Below are positions 34,805-45,287 of a DNA stretch of 64,000 nucleotides, piece by piece. Positions within the stretch are counted from its first letter, which is position 1; every line of letters starts with the position of its first letter. The position numbers and the translations under genes are program-made. Where the stretch lies: contig NZ_JAUYZK010000007.1 in assembly GCF_030688855.1 (NCBI RefSeq), forward strand, positions 1 to 64,000, written 5' to 3'. The notes below the pieces were generated by a model. The model was given only the letters and a program-made list of their open reading frames with translations. It did not search any database and was not told where the DNA came from. The stretch is from Helicobacter cappadocius (GTDB taxonomy: Bacteria > Campylobacterota > Campylobacteria > Campylobacterales > Helicobacteraceae).

Positions 34805-37051
34805 ATGGGTATCATTGTTGGATTTCCAAGAATCGGCGAACACCGAGAACTTAAAAAGTCTTTGGAAAGTTTTTGGTCAAATAAAATTTCTGAAAAAGAT
34901 CTTGAGCAGAGTGCCAAAGAATTGCGTTCTAAGCACTGGTCGTATCAAAAAAACTTCGAGTATGTGAGCGTGAATGACTTCAGCTTGTATGATAATATGC
35001 TAGATTTAGCCTATATGCTTGGAGCGATTCCACAGAGGTTTAGAAAATTTGAGGGATTAGAACTTTATTTTGGAATGGCTAGAGGCATAAAAGATAGCGT
35101 AGCTTGTGAGATGACAAAATGGTTTAATACTAATTATCACTATGTCGTCCCAGAACTGAGTGCGAAAGATAACTACAATATCAACATCACAAAAATACAA
35201 AACGAATACAAAGAAGCTAAATCCTTAGGCTATCGACCAAAAATAAACCTCATAGGTCTTTTTACTTTCGTAAGCCTTTCTAAGATTGTCGATGATTCTA
35301 GCTTTGAAAATGTATTTGAAAATGTCAAAAATGCTTATTTCAAATTGCTTGATAATCTCAAAAGTTTGGATTCCTCAATACTTATACAGTTTGAAGAGCC
35401 TATTTTTGCCAGAGGTGAAGACAAAAGATTTTACAGCAAAATCAAAGATGTTTATAACCAAATCGCAAAAAAAGGATTCAAAACAATCGTAACCACTTAT
35501 TTTGAACACAGCACAGAGGCCACAGAAATACTCTCTCAGAGCGATATAGATGGAATTGGGCTGGATTTTTTATACGGGGATAAGAATCTAACCTCCCTAG
35601 AAACCATCGCCAAATCTGGTAAAACACTCTATGCAGGGGTGATTGATGGTAGGAATATTTGGATAGCAGATATTGATGCTAAACTCGAACTGCTACAAAA
35701 AATCTCAAGCAAAATTCCTAAAGATAAAATTATCTTAAGTTCGAGTTGTTCGCTTTTGCACACTCCTTTTAGCAAAGATTCTGAAACAAAAATGAATGCA
35801 CAAGCACTATCTTGGCTAAGTTTTGCAAAAGAAAAAATTCAAGAGCTTGAACTCTTAGAATCACTCTTTAAAAATGGTATCAATCCATCTAATGAAGAAA
35901 AATACAAACAAAATAAAGCCATCAATGATGACAGAAAAAAATCTTCTAAAATAGGCGATGTCAATGTTCAAGAAAAACTCAAAAAACCTCTCAAAACAAA
36001 CCGAGAAGTAGCCTTTAAAGAGAGAATCAAGCTTCAACACAAGGAGCTAAACTACCCTCTATTGCCCACCACCACAATAGGTTCATTTCCACAAACTCCA
36101 GAACTTAGGGCATTAAGACAAAATTTTAAAAAAGAACAAATCAGCATCGAAGAATATGAAAAAGGAATAAAACACTATATCAACGAATGTGTTGCATTCC
36201 AAGAAGAAATCGGTCTTGATGTACTCGTACATGGAGAGCCTGAACGAAATGATATGGTTGAATATTTTGGCGAACAACTCAAAGGGTTTGTATTCAGTGA
36301 AAATGGATGGGTGCAAAGCTATGGTAGTCGGTGTGTCAAACCCCCTATCATCTATGCTGATGTCAGCAGACCTTCACCAATGACCATAAAATGGGCAACT
36401 TATGCACAAAGTCTAACAAAAAAGATAGTCAAAGGAATGCTTACAGGTCCTGTTACAATCCTGAATTGGTCGTTTGTTCGCGATGACATTCCTAGGAGCG
36501 AAGTATGTAAGCAAATAGCACTAGGAATCGCTGATGAAATCGACGATCTGCAAAATGCCAACATCAAGATCATTCAAGTAGATGAAGCAGCTTTTAAAGA
36601 AGGTTATCCTCTGCGAAAAGAAAATATCAAAACCTATGAAAAATGGGCATTGGAGTGTTTCAAAATCTCAACAAGTATTGCAAAACCGCAAACACAAATC
36701 CATACCCATATGTGTTATAGCGAATTCAACGACATCATTAAAACTATCGAGGATCTTGATGCAGATGTCATCAGTATCGAAACTGCTAGAAGTGGAAATG
36801 AACTGTTGAAAATTTTCGCTCAAGTAGGGTATTCTCATGAAGTAGGTCCGGGTGTATATGATATCCACAGCCCAAGAATCCCTACTCAAGAGGAAATTAT
36901 TCATCAGATAAAACTCCTACTTGAAGTATTGCCAAAAGAACAGCTATGGATAAATCCTGATTGTGGGCTAAAAACTAGAAAATGGGAAGAAGTCAAACCA
37001 TCTCTAAAAAACCTCGTGTTAGCCACAAAACACATCAGAGAAAATGCTTAA
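34805..37051 (+). CDS. metE: Cobalamin-independent methionine synthase
   Basis: MetE transfers the methyl group of methyltetrahydrofolate-triglutamate to homocysteine. The 748-residue protein has both barrels: N-terminal GFPRIGEHRELKKSLESFW, and C-terminal TTTIGSFPQTPELR near residue 424. Zinc and substrate ligands are visible: IHTHMCYSEF near 637 (His and Cys) and NPDCGLKTRKW near 720 (Cys). Length is normal. AAGGATAAAAA precedes the ATG. metF follows after nine bases, giving a methyl-supply operon. H. pylori needs external methionine and lacks this pair as I recall, so this is an added capacity. Confidence 0.96.
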   Translation: MGIIVGFPRIGEHRELKKSLESFWSNKISEKDLEQSAKELRSKHWSYQKNFEYVSVNDFSLYDNMLDLAYMLGAIPQRFRKFEGLELYFGMARGIKDSVACEMTKWFNTNYHYVVPELSAKDNYNINITKIQNEYKEAKSLGYRPKINLIGLFTFVSLSKIVDDSSFENVFENVKNAYFKLLDNLKSLDSSILIQFEEPIFARGEDKRFYSKIKDVYNQIAKKGFKTIVTTYFEHSTEATEILSQSDIDGIGLDFLYGDKNLTSLETIAKSGKTLYAGVIDGRNIWIADIDAKLELLQKISSKIPKDKIILSSSCSLLHTPFSKDSETKMNAQALSWLSFAKEKIQELELLESLFKNGINPSNEEKYKQNKAINDDRKKSSKIGDVNVQEKLKKPLKTNREVAFKERIKLQHKELNYPLLPTTTIGSFPQTPELRALRQNFKKEQISIEEYEKGIKHYINECVAFQEEIGLDVLVHGEPERNDMVEYFGEQLKGFVFSENGWVQSYGSRCVKPPIIYADVSRPSPMTIKWATYAQSLTKKIVKGMLTGPVTILNWSFVRDDIPRSEVCKQIALGIADEIDDLQNANIKIIQVDEAAFKEGYPLRKENIKTYEKWALECFKISTSIAKPQTQIHTHMCYSEFNDIIKTIEDLDADVISIETARSGNELLKIFAQVGYSHEVGPGVYDIHSPRIPTQEEIIHQIKLLLEVLPKEQLWINPDCGLKTRKWEEVKPSLKNLVLATKHIRENA

Positions 37052-37060
37052 GGAAAAAAG

Positions 37061-37957
37061 ATGATAGAGGAATGTGTTCATAAGCTCTTAAATACAAAGT
37101 TTCTTAGCTATGAAATCAATCCTCCAAAAGCATCACAGATAGGAGAGGAACTGCTAGAGAAGCTAGGAAATTGGGATGGATTTGATGCAATTATATGCAC
37201 GGACGCCCCACTAGCGAGATTTAGACACTCTCCCATACTTAGTGCTATCAAACTCCAAAATACTCTAAAAAAACCTGTCATTGCTACCTTAAATATGAGA
37301 GATAGGAATTCTATAGCACTGCAAGGGGATATTTTAGGTGCGAATGAATTTGATGTAAGAATGTTCCTCACCCTCACAGGCGACCCTATCAAGCTTGGAG
37401 ATCAGCCTGAATCAAAAGGCGTTTTTGAGGGCAACAGTTCATTATTGGTAGAAATCATCAAAAACTTCAACCAAAACAAAGACTTGAACCAAAATCCTAT
37501 CAAAGGAAATATAAAACCAATCTACCCTTTTGGTGTTATCAACTCGCACTCAAACAACCTCCTAAGCCTAAAAAATAAAATGCGCCGCAAGATAAAATCA
37601 GGTATCCTGGCTCTATTTACCCAGCCAGTATATGACATAGAAAATGCAAAATATCTCTTAGAATTCTGTGAAGAAATAAACAGAGAGCTTCAAACAAACG
37701 CAAAGCTTGTCTTTGGATACTTCCCTATCCTCAAATATAAGACTGCACAGTTTCTCTACTCAAAATTACCCGGTGTTTTTGTGCCTCAAATATGGCTAGA
37801 AAAGCTAGAAAAGGCTCATCAAAAAGGAGAAGAAGAGGAAGAAAAAGTAGGCTTTGAACTGAGCAAAGAACTCTTCAAAAAACTCTATGACACTCACCAT
37901 AAAATCCATTTTATGAATTCTAACAAAATCGACCTAGCAAAAAAAATACTGTCTTAA
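37061..37957 (+). CDS. metF: Methylenetetrahydrofolate reductase
   Basis: MetF reduces methylenetetrahydrofolate to the methyltetrahydrofolate used by MetE. The 298-residue protein shows the FAD TIM-barrel family: YEINPPKASQ with its early Glu, ATLNMRDRNSIALQGDILGA near residue 81, LTLTGDPIKLGDQPESKGVF near 102, and ALFTQPVYDIENAKYLLEF near 187. It is close to the family length. AAGGAAAAAAG precedes the ATG, and the metE stop is nine bases upstream. Confidence 0.9.
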   Translation: MIEECVHKLLNTKFLSYEINPPKASQIGEELLEKLGNWDGFDAIICTDAPLARFRHSPILSAIKLQNTLKKPVIATLNMRDRNSIALQGDILGANEFDVRMFLTLTGDPIKLGDQPESKGVFEGNSSLLVEIIKNFNQNKDLNQNPIKGNIKPIYPFGVINSHSNNLLSLKNKMRRKIKSGILALFTQPVYDIENAKYLLEFCEEINRELQTNAKLVFGYFPILKYKTAQFLYSKLPGVFVPQIWLEKLEKAHQKGEEEEEKVGFELSKELFKKLYDTHHKIHFMNSNKIDLAKKILS

Positions 37958-37999
37958 AAAATCAAAATTTGATTAATGCCATAGTGCTATTCCCAAATT

Positions 38000-38671
38000 C
38001 TAAAATATGAACTTATAACCGAACATAAATGGGAGAGGGTGATAGATATGAGGTAAATCACTACTGCCATTAGCACCTAGATTTACAATAAAAATGGTAT
38101 TTTAGATATAACTTCCATTCTATGATGTTGAGATAAAAACAAAGAAATCCCGATTTGAGCTGAAGCGGCTGACAAAATAGCAAATGTTGATCCATTTTTA
38201 TTTAAAAGCTCATCATCTGAATAAATGATATTCACCCCTCCTTCAACTCCACCAAAGAACCCTAAACTATTGTTTCCGAACTTTGATGGCATCTAGCAAT
38301 AAATCCAATCCTAGATTAGCTCCTATGATACTAGAAGGGTATTTTATGAGATTATTACTTTGATTGACAAGTGTAGTTCTTCCATATCCTCCTGCTAGAA
38401 ACCATCTGAAACCTACATAGTTATTCTTATCAAAATGATGTTCTGTCCCTAGATTGATATCAAAGAGATAGCCATTACCTAAGTAGGCATTTTTTGTAAA
38501 AGATCCAGGTGTTACTATTGTGTTTGTTCCTGTATATGTAGTTTTATCTTCTGTCTTCACATCTACTTTATCCATAGAATATCCCCCATCAATTCCTAAG
38601 AAGAACCTAGCATTAGCTAAGCTAGTGAGTGAAGATAAAACAAGCAAGATTGCTAATAGATTCTTTTTCAT
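38000..38671 (-). pseudogene. Frameshifted outer-membrane protein (three-copy family)
   Basis: Reading from ATG at 38671, the first 120 codons match the neighbouring gene at 38697 almost exactly (signal MKKNLLAILLVLSSLTSLANA, then RFFLGIDGGYSMDK). Near 38280 an extra A (ATCAAAG where siblings have ATCAAG) shifts the frame and ends it at VRKQ. The next frame resumes KFGNNSLGFFGGVEGGVN to SKIPFLL and stops near 38083. A missing T in the run TTTTT near 38095 would restore the original frame, which then reads LGANGSSDLPH and PFMFGYKFIF to TAG at 38000-38002. All parts of the barrel survive, so decay is recent. Confidence 0.85.
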
Positions 38672-38696
38672 TTGAAATACTTCCTAATTATCAAAC

Positions 38697-39341
38697 TTAG
38701 AACACATACTTATAGCCAAGCATAAATTGGAGGGGCTTGTAGATATTTTCATCTCCATTCAGAGTATATACAGGTATTTTTGTAATAAACTCTATTCTAT
38801 GATGATCTGCTAGGAATAATGAGAGACCTATACGAGCTCTAGCTTGAATTTCGGGCGTATCAAAAATAACAGTATCTTTTTGCATACTAAAAACATTCAA
38901 CCCTGTAGCCTCAATCCCACCAAATAACCCCACACTATTATTACCAAACTTGATCACATCTAATAACAAATCCAATCCTAGATTAGCTTCTATGATAGAA
39001 GAAGGGTATTTTATAAGATTGTTGCTTTGATTGATAAGAGTGGTTCTTCCATATCCTCCTGCTAGAAACCATCTGAAACCTACATAGTTATTCTTATCAA
39101 AATGATGCTCAGTTCCTAGATTGATATCAAAGAGATAGCCATTACCTAAGTAGGCATTTTTTGTAAAAGATCCAGGTGTTACTATTGTGTTTGTTCCTGT
39201 ATATGTAGTTTTATCTTCTGTCTTCACATCTACTTTATCCATAGAATATCCCCCATCAATTCCTAAGAAGAACCTAGCATTAGCTAAGCTAGTGAGCATT
39301 GATAGAGTAAGCAAGAGTGTTAATAATAGATTCTTTTTCAT
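38697..39341 (-). CDS. Small outer-membrane beta-barrel protein (intact copy)
   Basis: The 214-residue protein starts at 39341 (MKKNLLLTLLLTLSMLTSLANA signal, then RFFLGIDGGYSMDKVDVK); the frame is open upstream but without ribosome site. Strand-rich segments such as NYVGFRWFLAGGYGRTTL and the C-terminal PLQFMLGYKYVF with terminal Phe are typical of barrels assembled by BAM and resemble small Helicobacter Hop/Hor-type proteins. It is tandem with a broken copy and has a third copy at 45288. It is divergent from the TpsA gene, sharing an AT-rich control region. Function is unknown. Confidence 0.82.
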   Translation of the reverse strand: MKKNLLLTLLLTLSMLTSLANARFFLGIDGGYSMDKVDVKTEDKTTYTGTNTIVTPGSFTKNAYLGNGYLFDINLGTEHHFDKNNYVGFRWFLAGGYGRTTLINQSNNLIKYPSSIIEANLGLDLLLDVIKFGNNSVGLFGGIEATGLNVFSMQKDTVIFDTPEIQARARIGLSLFLADHHRIEFITKIPVYTLNGDENIYKPLQFMLGYKYVF

Positions 39342-39437
39342 TTGATAACTCCTAATTGGGATTTTAAATTTTAAATCACTTGGAATTATATCGGAATTGA
39401 GAGAAAAATATTTAGTCATTATTTTTAATAATAATTT

Positions 39438-39457
39438 AATAATTATTTATCTATAAT
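39438..39457 (+). promoter_or_regulatory. tpsA promoter with possible Fur-like palindrome
   Basis: TATAAT at 39452-39457 lies 44 bases before the TpsA ATG. The palindrome AATAATTATT at 39438-39447, inside a longer ATAATAATTTAATAATTATT run from 39430, resembles the Helicobacter Fur box and would cover the minus-35. AT-rich DNA makes chance matches easy. Confidence 0.4.
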
Positions 39458-39501
39458 TGACAAAGTTGATTTTGAATATAAACTATTTTGGAGGCTTAGT
39501 T

Positions 39502-42500
39502 ATGTTTTTCTCACATTTCATTAAACAATCCATATCTATTTTAATAACATTCTCACTTTTGTCTTCTCAAACACTTTTAGCCATTGAAAACATCCCTACT
39601 CCAAACATAACTAATAATCCATCTAATATTCAAACTCCTCCTAACACTCCTAATGCTAATACAGCAAAGAATATCACTCCTCCTATCATCATAGACACCT
39701 CCATTACCCCTAACAATCCTAGCTTAGATAAAGCTAGAAATAACATTGATATTGTCAATATCTCTACTCCTAATGATGCTGGAATCTCTAATAATTATTT
39801 CAAAGAATTCAATGTTTCTAAAAGTGGATTAATATTTAATAATTCAAAAGATTTGATAACTTCTACAGAATTAGCAGGACTTATCAATGGTAATAGCCAT
39901 CTTAAAGACAAAGAAGCTTCTTTGATACTCAATCAAATCACAGGCAATCATATTTCAGAACTACTAGGCTATATGGAAATAGCAGGTAAGAGTGCAGATC
40001 TCATTATTGCTAATCCTAATGGAATTTCTTGTAATGGATGTGGATTTATCAATAGCTCTTCTGCTACACTCACTACAGGAAGTATTTCTTTAGAAGAACT
40101 CAATCGTTTAAATGATCTAAGGGATTTAAGCAAACATCTCAATATGATGGTGCAAAGAGGACATATCAACATAGAAGCATTAAATGCTTCTAATATTCCT
40201 ACTTTAAATATCATAGCTCAATCACTCTCTGTTAATAAAAACTTACTAACAAACAAACTCAATATCATCTTAGGAAATAACAAAGTAGGGATAGATATAT
40301 CTAAGAATGCTTCCATTCTTCTATATGAACCTGTAGAGATTCCTATAGATTCATATAATATTAATGATAATGATTCAAACAATCAATCAAATATAAATGA
40401 TTCTAATGATTCAGATAATCATTTAAATTCAATTAATGATCCAAACCATACAAAAGAAGATAAAGCAACATCTAAAACCAAAACAGCTTTGGCTTTAGAT
40501 GTTGCTTATCTAGGTTCTATCCTCTCTCGCTCTATTTATCTAGTAGCGACTACTGAAGGAATAGGAGTGAAGAATAGTGGAAGAATCGCTACTATTGCAT
40601 CAGAGCAAGAAGGAGATGGGGGATTTGTTATCAATGTCAATGGTAAAGTAGAGATAGCTAAAGCTAAAGAAGCTTATGAAGCTTACAAACAAGAACAAGA
40701 GAGAATCAAAGAATTACAAGCTAGTAATGATATAAGTAATAAGAATTCAAATGTTAGTAACAATAATTCAATCAGTTCTAATAATGATGATTTGAATATG
40801 AGAAATTCAAATAGCCTCAATGATAACAATCACTCTAATATAAATGATACTAATACCAATACAGCAAACATATTCAATATCAACTCAAACCACACCATCT
40901 TAGATACTCCAACAGATACTTTTATTCCTCCTTCAATACTAGCATCTAAAGACCTCTCTATCACTGCAAAAGAACTAGAGAATCACTCTATTATCTCTAG
41001 CAATGGAGATTTAGATATCAAAGCAGAGAGTGTGAATAATCTAGGGAGTTTAAAGTTAGAGAAGGTGATCATCAAAAGAGAACATCATAATAGTTGGTGT
41101 GCAGATGAAAGCAAAGGAACTAGAGATTGTGGATCTGATACCAATCACACCACTTATGATTATGATAAAACCATCACAGAAGATAGGCTCAAAGCAAACA
41201 CTTATGATCCTGCTATCATCACTGCTAAAAACATTCATATCAAAGCAGAGAATCTCACTAATGATACAGCTATCCTTTCTGCAGAAGATAAGCTTAGCTT
41301 AGAAGTAACTAATATTGTCAATACACAACCTATTCCTAAGAGAGTGATAAAGAAGGTAGGGGTAGAGAGACATTATGATAGACACGGAGGATATTGTGGA
41401 GGCAGAATGTTTGGGTTTGGAAAACACGATTGGAATTGTCATAGTCATACCGACACTTATGATTACACACCCTCTGCTAGTATCTCCTCTATCTCCTTAG
41501 ATCTCCCTAGCATTGATACCCACTCTATCCTCTCTAACTCTGAAACCATAAACAAGCAAACCCTCTCATTAAATCCTATCTCTTATGTAATAGAAACAAA
41601 TCCTCTCTACATTACTAAAGATACTTTCATCTCTACTAGAACCTTTCAATCCTATCTCTATGATAGTTTTATTCCTTCTCATCCTCTAGCAGATATAAGA
41701 GGAATGATAGATTCTATCAACAAGAATACACAAGATTCTATCAAATATCAATTCTCATTGAATAGAAATGATTTAGCTAATCTAAATAGTTTTAATAATC
41801 CAAACAATCTAACTAATTCAAACATTTTTAGCAATTCAAGCAATCTAAATAACTTCAATAAGCTAAGCAATTTAAATAATTCAAACAATGCTTTAGCATT
41901 GAATAACAAAGATGATTTCAATCATACTTCTTATAACAACAAAAACAATGAAAACCTATACACAGATGATTCTATCATTTCAGATCAAAATAATTCTAAC
42001 ACTCTAGCTTACTTAGATTCTAACTCCAATGATTCTAAAGACTCTAGTTTAAATAAGACTTCCAACTCCAAATCATCTAAAACTAACTCTAGCTCATCTG
42101 ATTTATCTAACACTTCCAAATCCAAAGATGATTCCAACTCTTCCAATTCCAAATCCAACTCTAAAACTTCTTTAGCTGGTGCTATCACATCAGGAATCTA
42201 TGGCAAAGACATTTCTTTGATTTCTACTCACACCAAAAACTCTTCTAACATCAAAGGAAATAAAGTCTCTATCAACTCTAAATTCCTCCTCAATCAAAAC
42301 GGAACTATTGTCGCTAATAACCCTAGCAAAAGTGAAACTAACACTCCAGACAACTCTCTAGCTAATGTAGATAGCACAGCAGGGAATTTTCTCATCTCTG
42401 GAGAATCTTTTAAAAGCATCAGTTCCACCATCAAAGCTAAAAATGCTTATTTGAATTCTGATTCTACAGAAATCACCTCAGGAACTAATAGTATAGAATT

Positions 42501-45222
42501 TTCTTATCACAAACCTATTTCTAAAGTTTTTGCTCTATCTGGATTTAAAAACTCTAAGCCCATCTACTCTTCTTCTAACACCTCTTTGGACGCTCTTTCT
42601 TCTATCCAATCAGACAATCTCTATATCAAAGGAGAAAAAATAGCAATCAAAGGCAGTGATATTGCGACAAAAAATAACCTCTTTATCGATGCGAAAAATT
42701 TAGATATTTCCGCAGTCAAACTCTCTTCTAGCTACAGCGATAAGACCCAATCTCATAGCAATACAACCTCTCTAACCTCTTCTTTACAAGCAAAAAATAT
42801 TTCTATCAACACCACAGGAGATGCAAACCTCACTTCTGCAAACTTACAAGCTAAAAATGATATTACTCTAAATGCAAAAGGCAATATCTCTTTTAATACA
42901 GCCTTGAATCACTCTATGGACAAAACCATCATCAAAGATTATTCACAAGGTGATATGAGCAAAGGAGATTTCACTTCCATCACCACAGCCACCACTACCA
43001 CTCACACTTCTGATACCCATCTAAACAATCAACTGATGGCTAAAAATATTCATATCAACTCTAACTCTTCTATAGATGCTTACAACCTTTCTATCAAAGC
43101 AGATGATAAAGTCTCTATGAATGCCAAAGACAACATCACTTTAAGCAATCTAGCTGACAACTCTTCTACTGACATACAAACCCATCAAGAAACCTCAGGA
43201 TTTAAAATCTCTTCTGAAGGAGATAGCTATTCTGCTTCCTTTGGCAAACAAACCACTCATACCCATCAAAATTCTCAAGCTAGTATCCATAAAAAAGAAA
43301 ATATACAAGCTTCTTCTATCTCTATTTCTTCAGGCAAAGACATCTCTATAGAATCTAGCAATCTTATTGCTAGAGATGGAGATATTTCACTTGATAGCCT
43401 TCATAATATCTCTATCTCTTCTTTAGAAGATAAGCACTCCTTTAGCAAAGAAACAAAAACCACTTCTAATAGCTTTGGTATCTCTATCCCCAAATCTTAT
43501 GTAAATGAAGTAGCCAATGCTTCTGCTAAATCAACTATGAACTCACTAGGAAAAGGATTGCAAACACTAGCAGATAAGCTAGATCCTAGCAATTCTGAGA
43601 ATAAAAATTCAATCAATCATCCAGGTCTGCTTAGAAATCCAGGAAAATGGCTAGAAAAACGATCTGATAAAATTAAATCCCCCTACCTCTCAGAGATTGA
43701 TCATCTTGAAATTGGAGTAGGCTTTGGCCATAAAAGCAACTCAAGCAATACTTCTTCTTCAAATACCCAAGCTTCAAGCTCAAATCTATCAGGAAATAAC
43801 ATACTTATCAATGCTAAAAACAAGGCTGATATCATCGGTTCAAACCTCAATACCAAAGATGACATCAATCTTACTGGAAAAGATGTAAATATTATTGCTG
43901 CTAATAATCAAAGCTCTAAATCTATCAGCACAAGTTCTGATGATTTTAATACAAGCCTCTCTATAGATGTAGGCAAAAACACAAAGGCAAAAGCAGATAT
44001 TTCCTATAATCACACACAAAGCAAAGATTCTTCTTGTAAAATCACCCACACAGCTTCTAATCTCTCTTCTAAAAACCTATCTATCAACTCATCAAAAAAC
44101 ACTCTCATAAAAGGTTCTAATATCAATGCAACACAAGCTTCTATCCAAAGTGAATCTTTAAATGTTTTAGCTTCAAAAGATTCTTTTACTTCTACTTCCA
44201 AAGATAATAGCTTTTCTGCTTCAATGGGAGGAGGATTCAATCTCGCTTCTTTGGATTTGGGGATAAATATTTCTAGTGCCTCTGGTTCTAAAGAAACCAC
44301 CACTTATAATAATGCTGCACTTAATATAAACAATCTCAAGCTCACTACTGAAAAAAACCTCAATATTAAAGGAGGCAACATCAATACAGTTAATTTACAA
44401 GCAAATATCAAAGGAGATATGAATATACAAAGCCTCCAAGATACCCACACAGCCTCACAAAACAACACACATTTAGGAGCTTCTATCAATACAAGCTCTC
44501 TTAAAAACACTAAGCCTTCTTTTGGAAATTCTCCTATGAACTCTGATACAAAAAATGTCAAAAATCAAAGTGGCATCAATGCGAAGAATTCACTACAAAT
44601 CAATATAGCAAATAACACAGATTTAAAAGGAGCTTATATCAATACAGAAAATAATCAAAAAGATAAGACTCTTTCTTTTACTCTTAGCACCCGCACACTC
44701 TCTTTTTCTAATATAACCAACTCTTCAAATATAAAATCCTTTAAAGGAGTGAAGGGTTATCAAAAACAAAACCATACTTCTAAAACCCTAGCAAGTATCT
44801 CTAATAACATTGATTTAGAAGAAAAAGCAAAACATAAAAAAGATGAAACATCCAATATTCATAGAATATCCCCCGATAATCAAACCCTAAAAGAAGTCTC
44901 TCTCCTTCAAAATGAAGACAAAAAAGAACCATCAGTGTTTGATGCTTTTGTTAATATATCTATCAAAACTCAAGACATAGCCAATAAAACATTCAACCAA
45001 AGCTTCAAACAAAATATGAAAGATGTCTATACATTCACCAAGCCATTAAATGATTCACTCATCAATATTGGAGTGAGTAATATTGCAACTGCAGGAAAAC
45101 ATCTTATTGAAAATAAAGAACATCAAGCTCCTAAAAATATATTCAAAAATGCTTGGGAAAATACTAAAAAAGAAAGCAAAGATGCATTAGGTGGATTTGT
45201 AGATAAAGTATTGTGGGAGTAG
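39502..45222 (+). CDS. TpsA two-partner secretion exoprotein (filamentous haemagglutinin-like)
   Basis: The 1906-residue protein starts at 39502 (MFFSHFIKQSISILITFSLL) with GGAGGC upstream. A long signal is followed by Pro/Asn spacer and a TPS secretion domain at about 55-290, with the hallmark ANPNGISCNGCGF near 172. About 390-430 and 760-893 are Asn/Ser low-complexity blocks. From about 1000 to 1700 haemagglutinin-type beta-helix repeats occur (NLTSANLQAKNDITLNAKGN, DANLTS-like units). The C-terminus (KDALGGFVDKVLWE) has no VENN motif or toxin domain and no immunity gene follows, so an adhesin rather than a CDI toxin is likely. Its partner is the TpsB at 46010. Confidence 0.92.
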   Translation: MFFSHFIKQSISILITFSLLSSQTLLAIENIPTPNITNNPSNIQTPPNTPNANTAKNITPPIIIDTSITPNNPSLDKARNNIDIVNISTPNDAGISNNYFKEFNVSKSGLIFNNSKDLITSTELAGLINGNSHLKDKEASLILNQITGNHISELLGYMEIAGKSADLIIANPNGISCNGCGFINSSSATLTTGSISLEELNRLNDLRDLSKHLNMMVQRGHINIEALNASNIPTLNIIAQSLSVNKNLLTNKLNIILGNNKVGIDISKNASILLYEPVEIPIDSYNINDNDSNNQSNINDSNDSDNHLNSINDPNHTKEDKATSKTKTALALDVAYLGSILSRSIYLVATTEGIGVKNSGRIATIASEQEGDGGFVINVNGKVEIAKAKEAYEAYKQEQERIKELQASNDISNKNSNVSNNNSISSNNDDLNMRNSNSLNDNNHSNINDTNTNTANIFNINSNHTILDTPTDTFIPPSILASKDLSITAKELENHSIISSNGDLDIKAESVNNLGSLKLEKVIIKREHHNSWCADESKGTRDCGSDTNHTTYDYDKTITEDRLKANTYDPAIITAKNIHIKAENLTNDTAILSAEDKLSLEVTNIVNTQPIPKRVIKKVGVERHYDRHGGYCGGRMFGFGKHDWNCHSHTDTYDYTPSASISSISLDLPSIDTHSILSNSETINKQTLSLNPISYVIETNPLYITKDTFISTRTFQSYLYDSFIPSHPLADIRGMIDSINKNTQDSIKYQFSLNRNDLANLNSFNNPNNLTNSNIFSNSSNLNNFNKLSNLNNSNNALALNNKDDFNHTSYNNKNNENLYTDDSIISDQNNSNTLAYLDSNSNDSKDSSLNKTSNSKSSKTNSSSSDLSNTSKSKDDSNSSNSKSNSKTSLAGAITSGIYGKDISLISTHTKNSSNIKGNKVSINSKFLLNQNGTIVANNPSKSETNTPDNSLANVDSTAGNFLISGESFKSISSTIKAKNAYLNSDSTEITSGTNSIEFSYHKPISKVFALSGFKNSKPIYSSSNTSLDALSSIQSDNLYIKGEKIAIKGSDIATKNNLFIDAKNLDISAVKLSSSYSDKTQSHSNTTSLTSSLQAKNISINTTGDANLTSANLQAKNDITLNAKGNISFNTALNHSMDKTIIKDYSQGDMSKGDFTSITTATTTTHTSDTHLNNQLMAKNIHINSNSSIDAYNLSIKADDKVSMNAKDNITLSNLADNSSTDIQTHQETSGFKISSEGDSYSASFGKQTTHTHQNSQASIHKKENIQASSISISSGKDISIESSNLIARDGDISLDSLHNISISSLEDKHSFSKETKTTSNSFGISIPKSYVNEVANASAKSTMNSLGKGLQTLADKLDPSNSENKNSINHPGLLRNPGKWLEKRSDKIKSPYLSEIDHLEIGVGFGHKSNSSNTSSSNTQASSSNLSGNNILINAKNKADIIGSNLNTKDDINLTGKDVNIIAANNQSSKSISTSSDDFNTSLSIDVGKNTKAKADISYNHTQSKDSSCKITHTASNLSSKNLSINSSKNTLIKGSNINATQASIQSESLNVLASKDSFTSTSKDNSFSASMGGGFNLASLDLGINISSASGSKETTTYNNAALNINNLKLTTEKNLNIKGGNINTVNLQANIKGDMNIQSLQDTHTASQNNTHLGASINTSSLKNTKPSFGNSPMNSDTKNVKNQSGINAKNSLQINIANNTDLKGAYINTENNQKDKTLSFTLSTRTLSFSNITNSSNIKSFKGVKGYQKQNHTSKTLASISNNIDLEEKAKHKKDETSNIHRISPDNQTLKEVSLLQNEDKKEPSVFDAFVNISIKTQDIANKTFNQSFKQNMKDVYTFTKPLNDSLINIGVSNIATAGKHLIENKEHQAPKNIFKNAWENTKKESKDALGGFVDKVLWE

Positions 45223-45287
45223 GGAATGAAGTTTATATGGAAGTTAAAAGATTATAAATTCAGTCGATTTCAATCAAAGGAGTATTT

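Noticed and set aside
40700-42180. CRISPR-like or tandem repeat array in the Asn/Ser-rich part of tpsA
   Set aside because: The repetition comes from AAT/AAC/TCT codons with irregular spacing; no constant repeat and spacer lengths.
44800-45222. CDI toxin domain at the TpsA C-terminus and immunity gene
   Set aside because: No VENN motif, no toxin-like domain, and the gene that follows is an outer-membrane protein, not an immunity protein.
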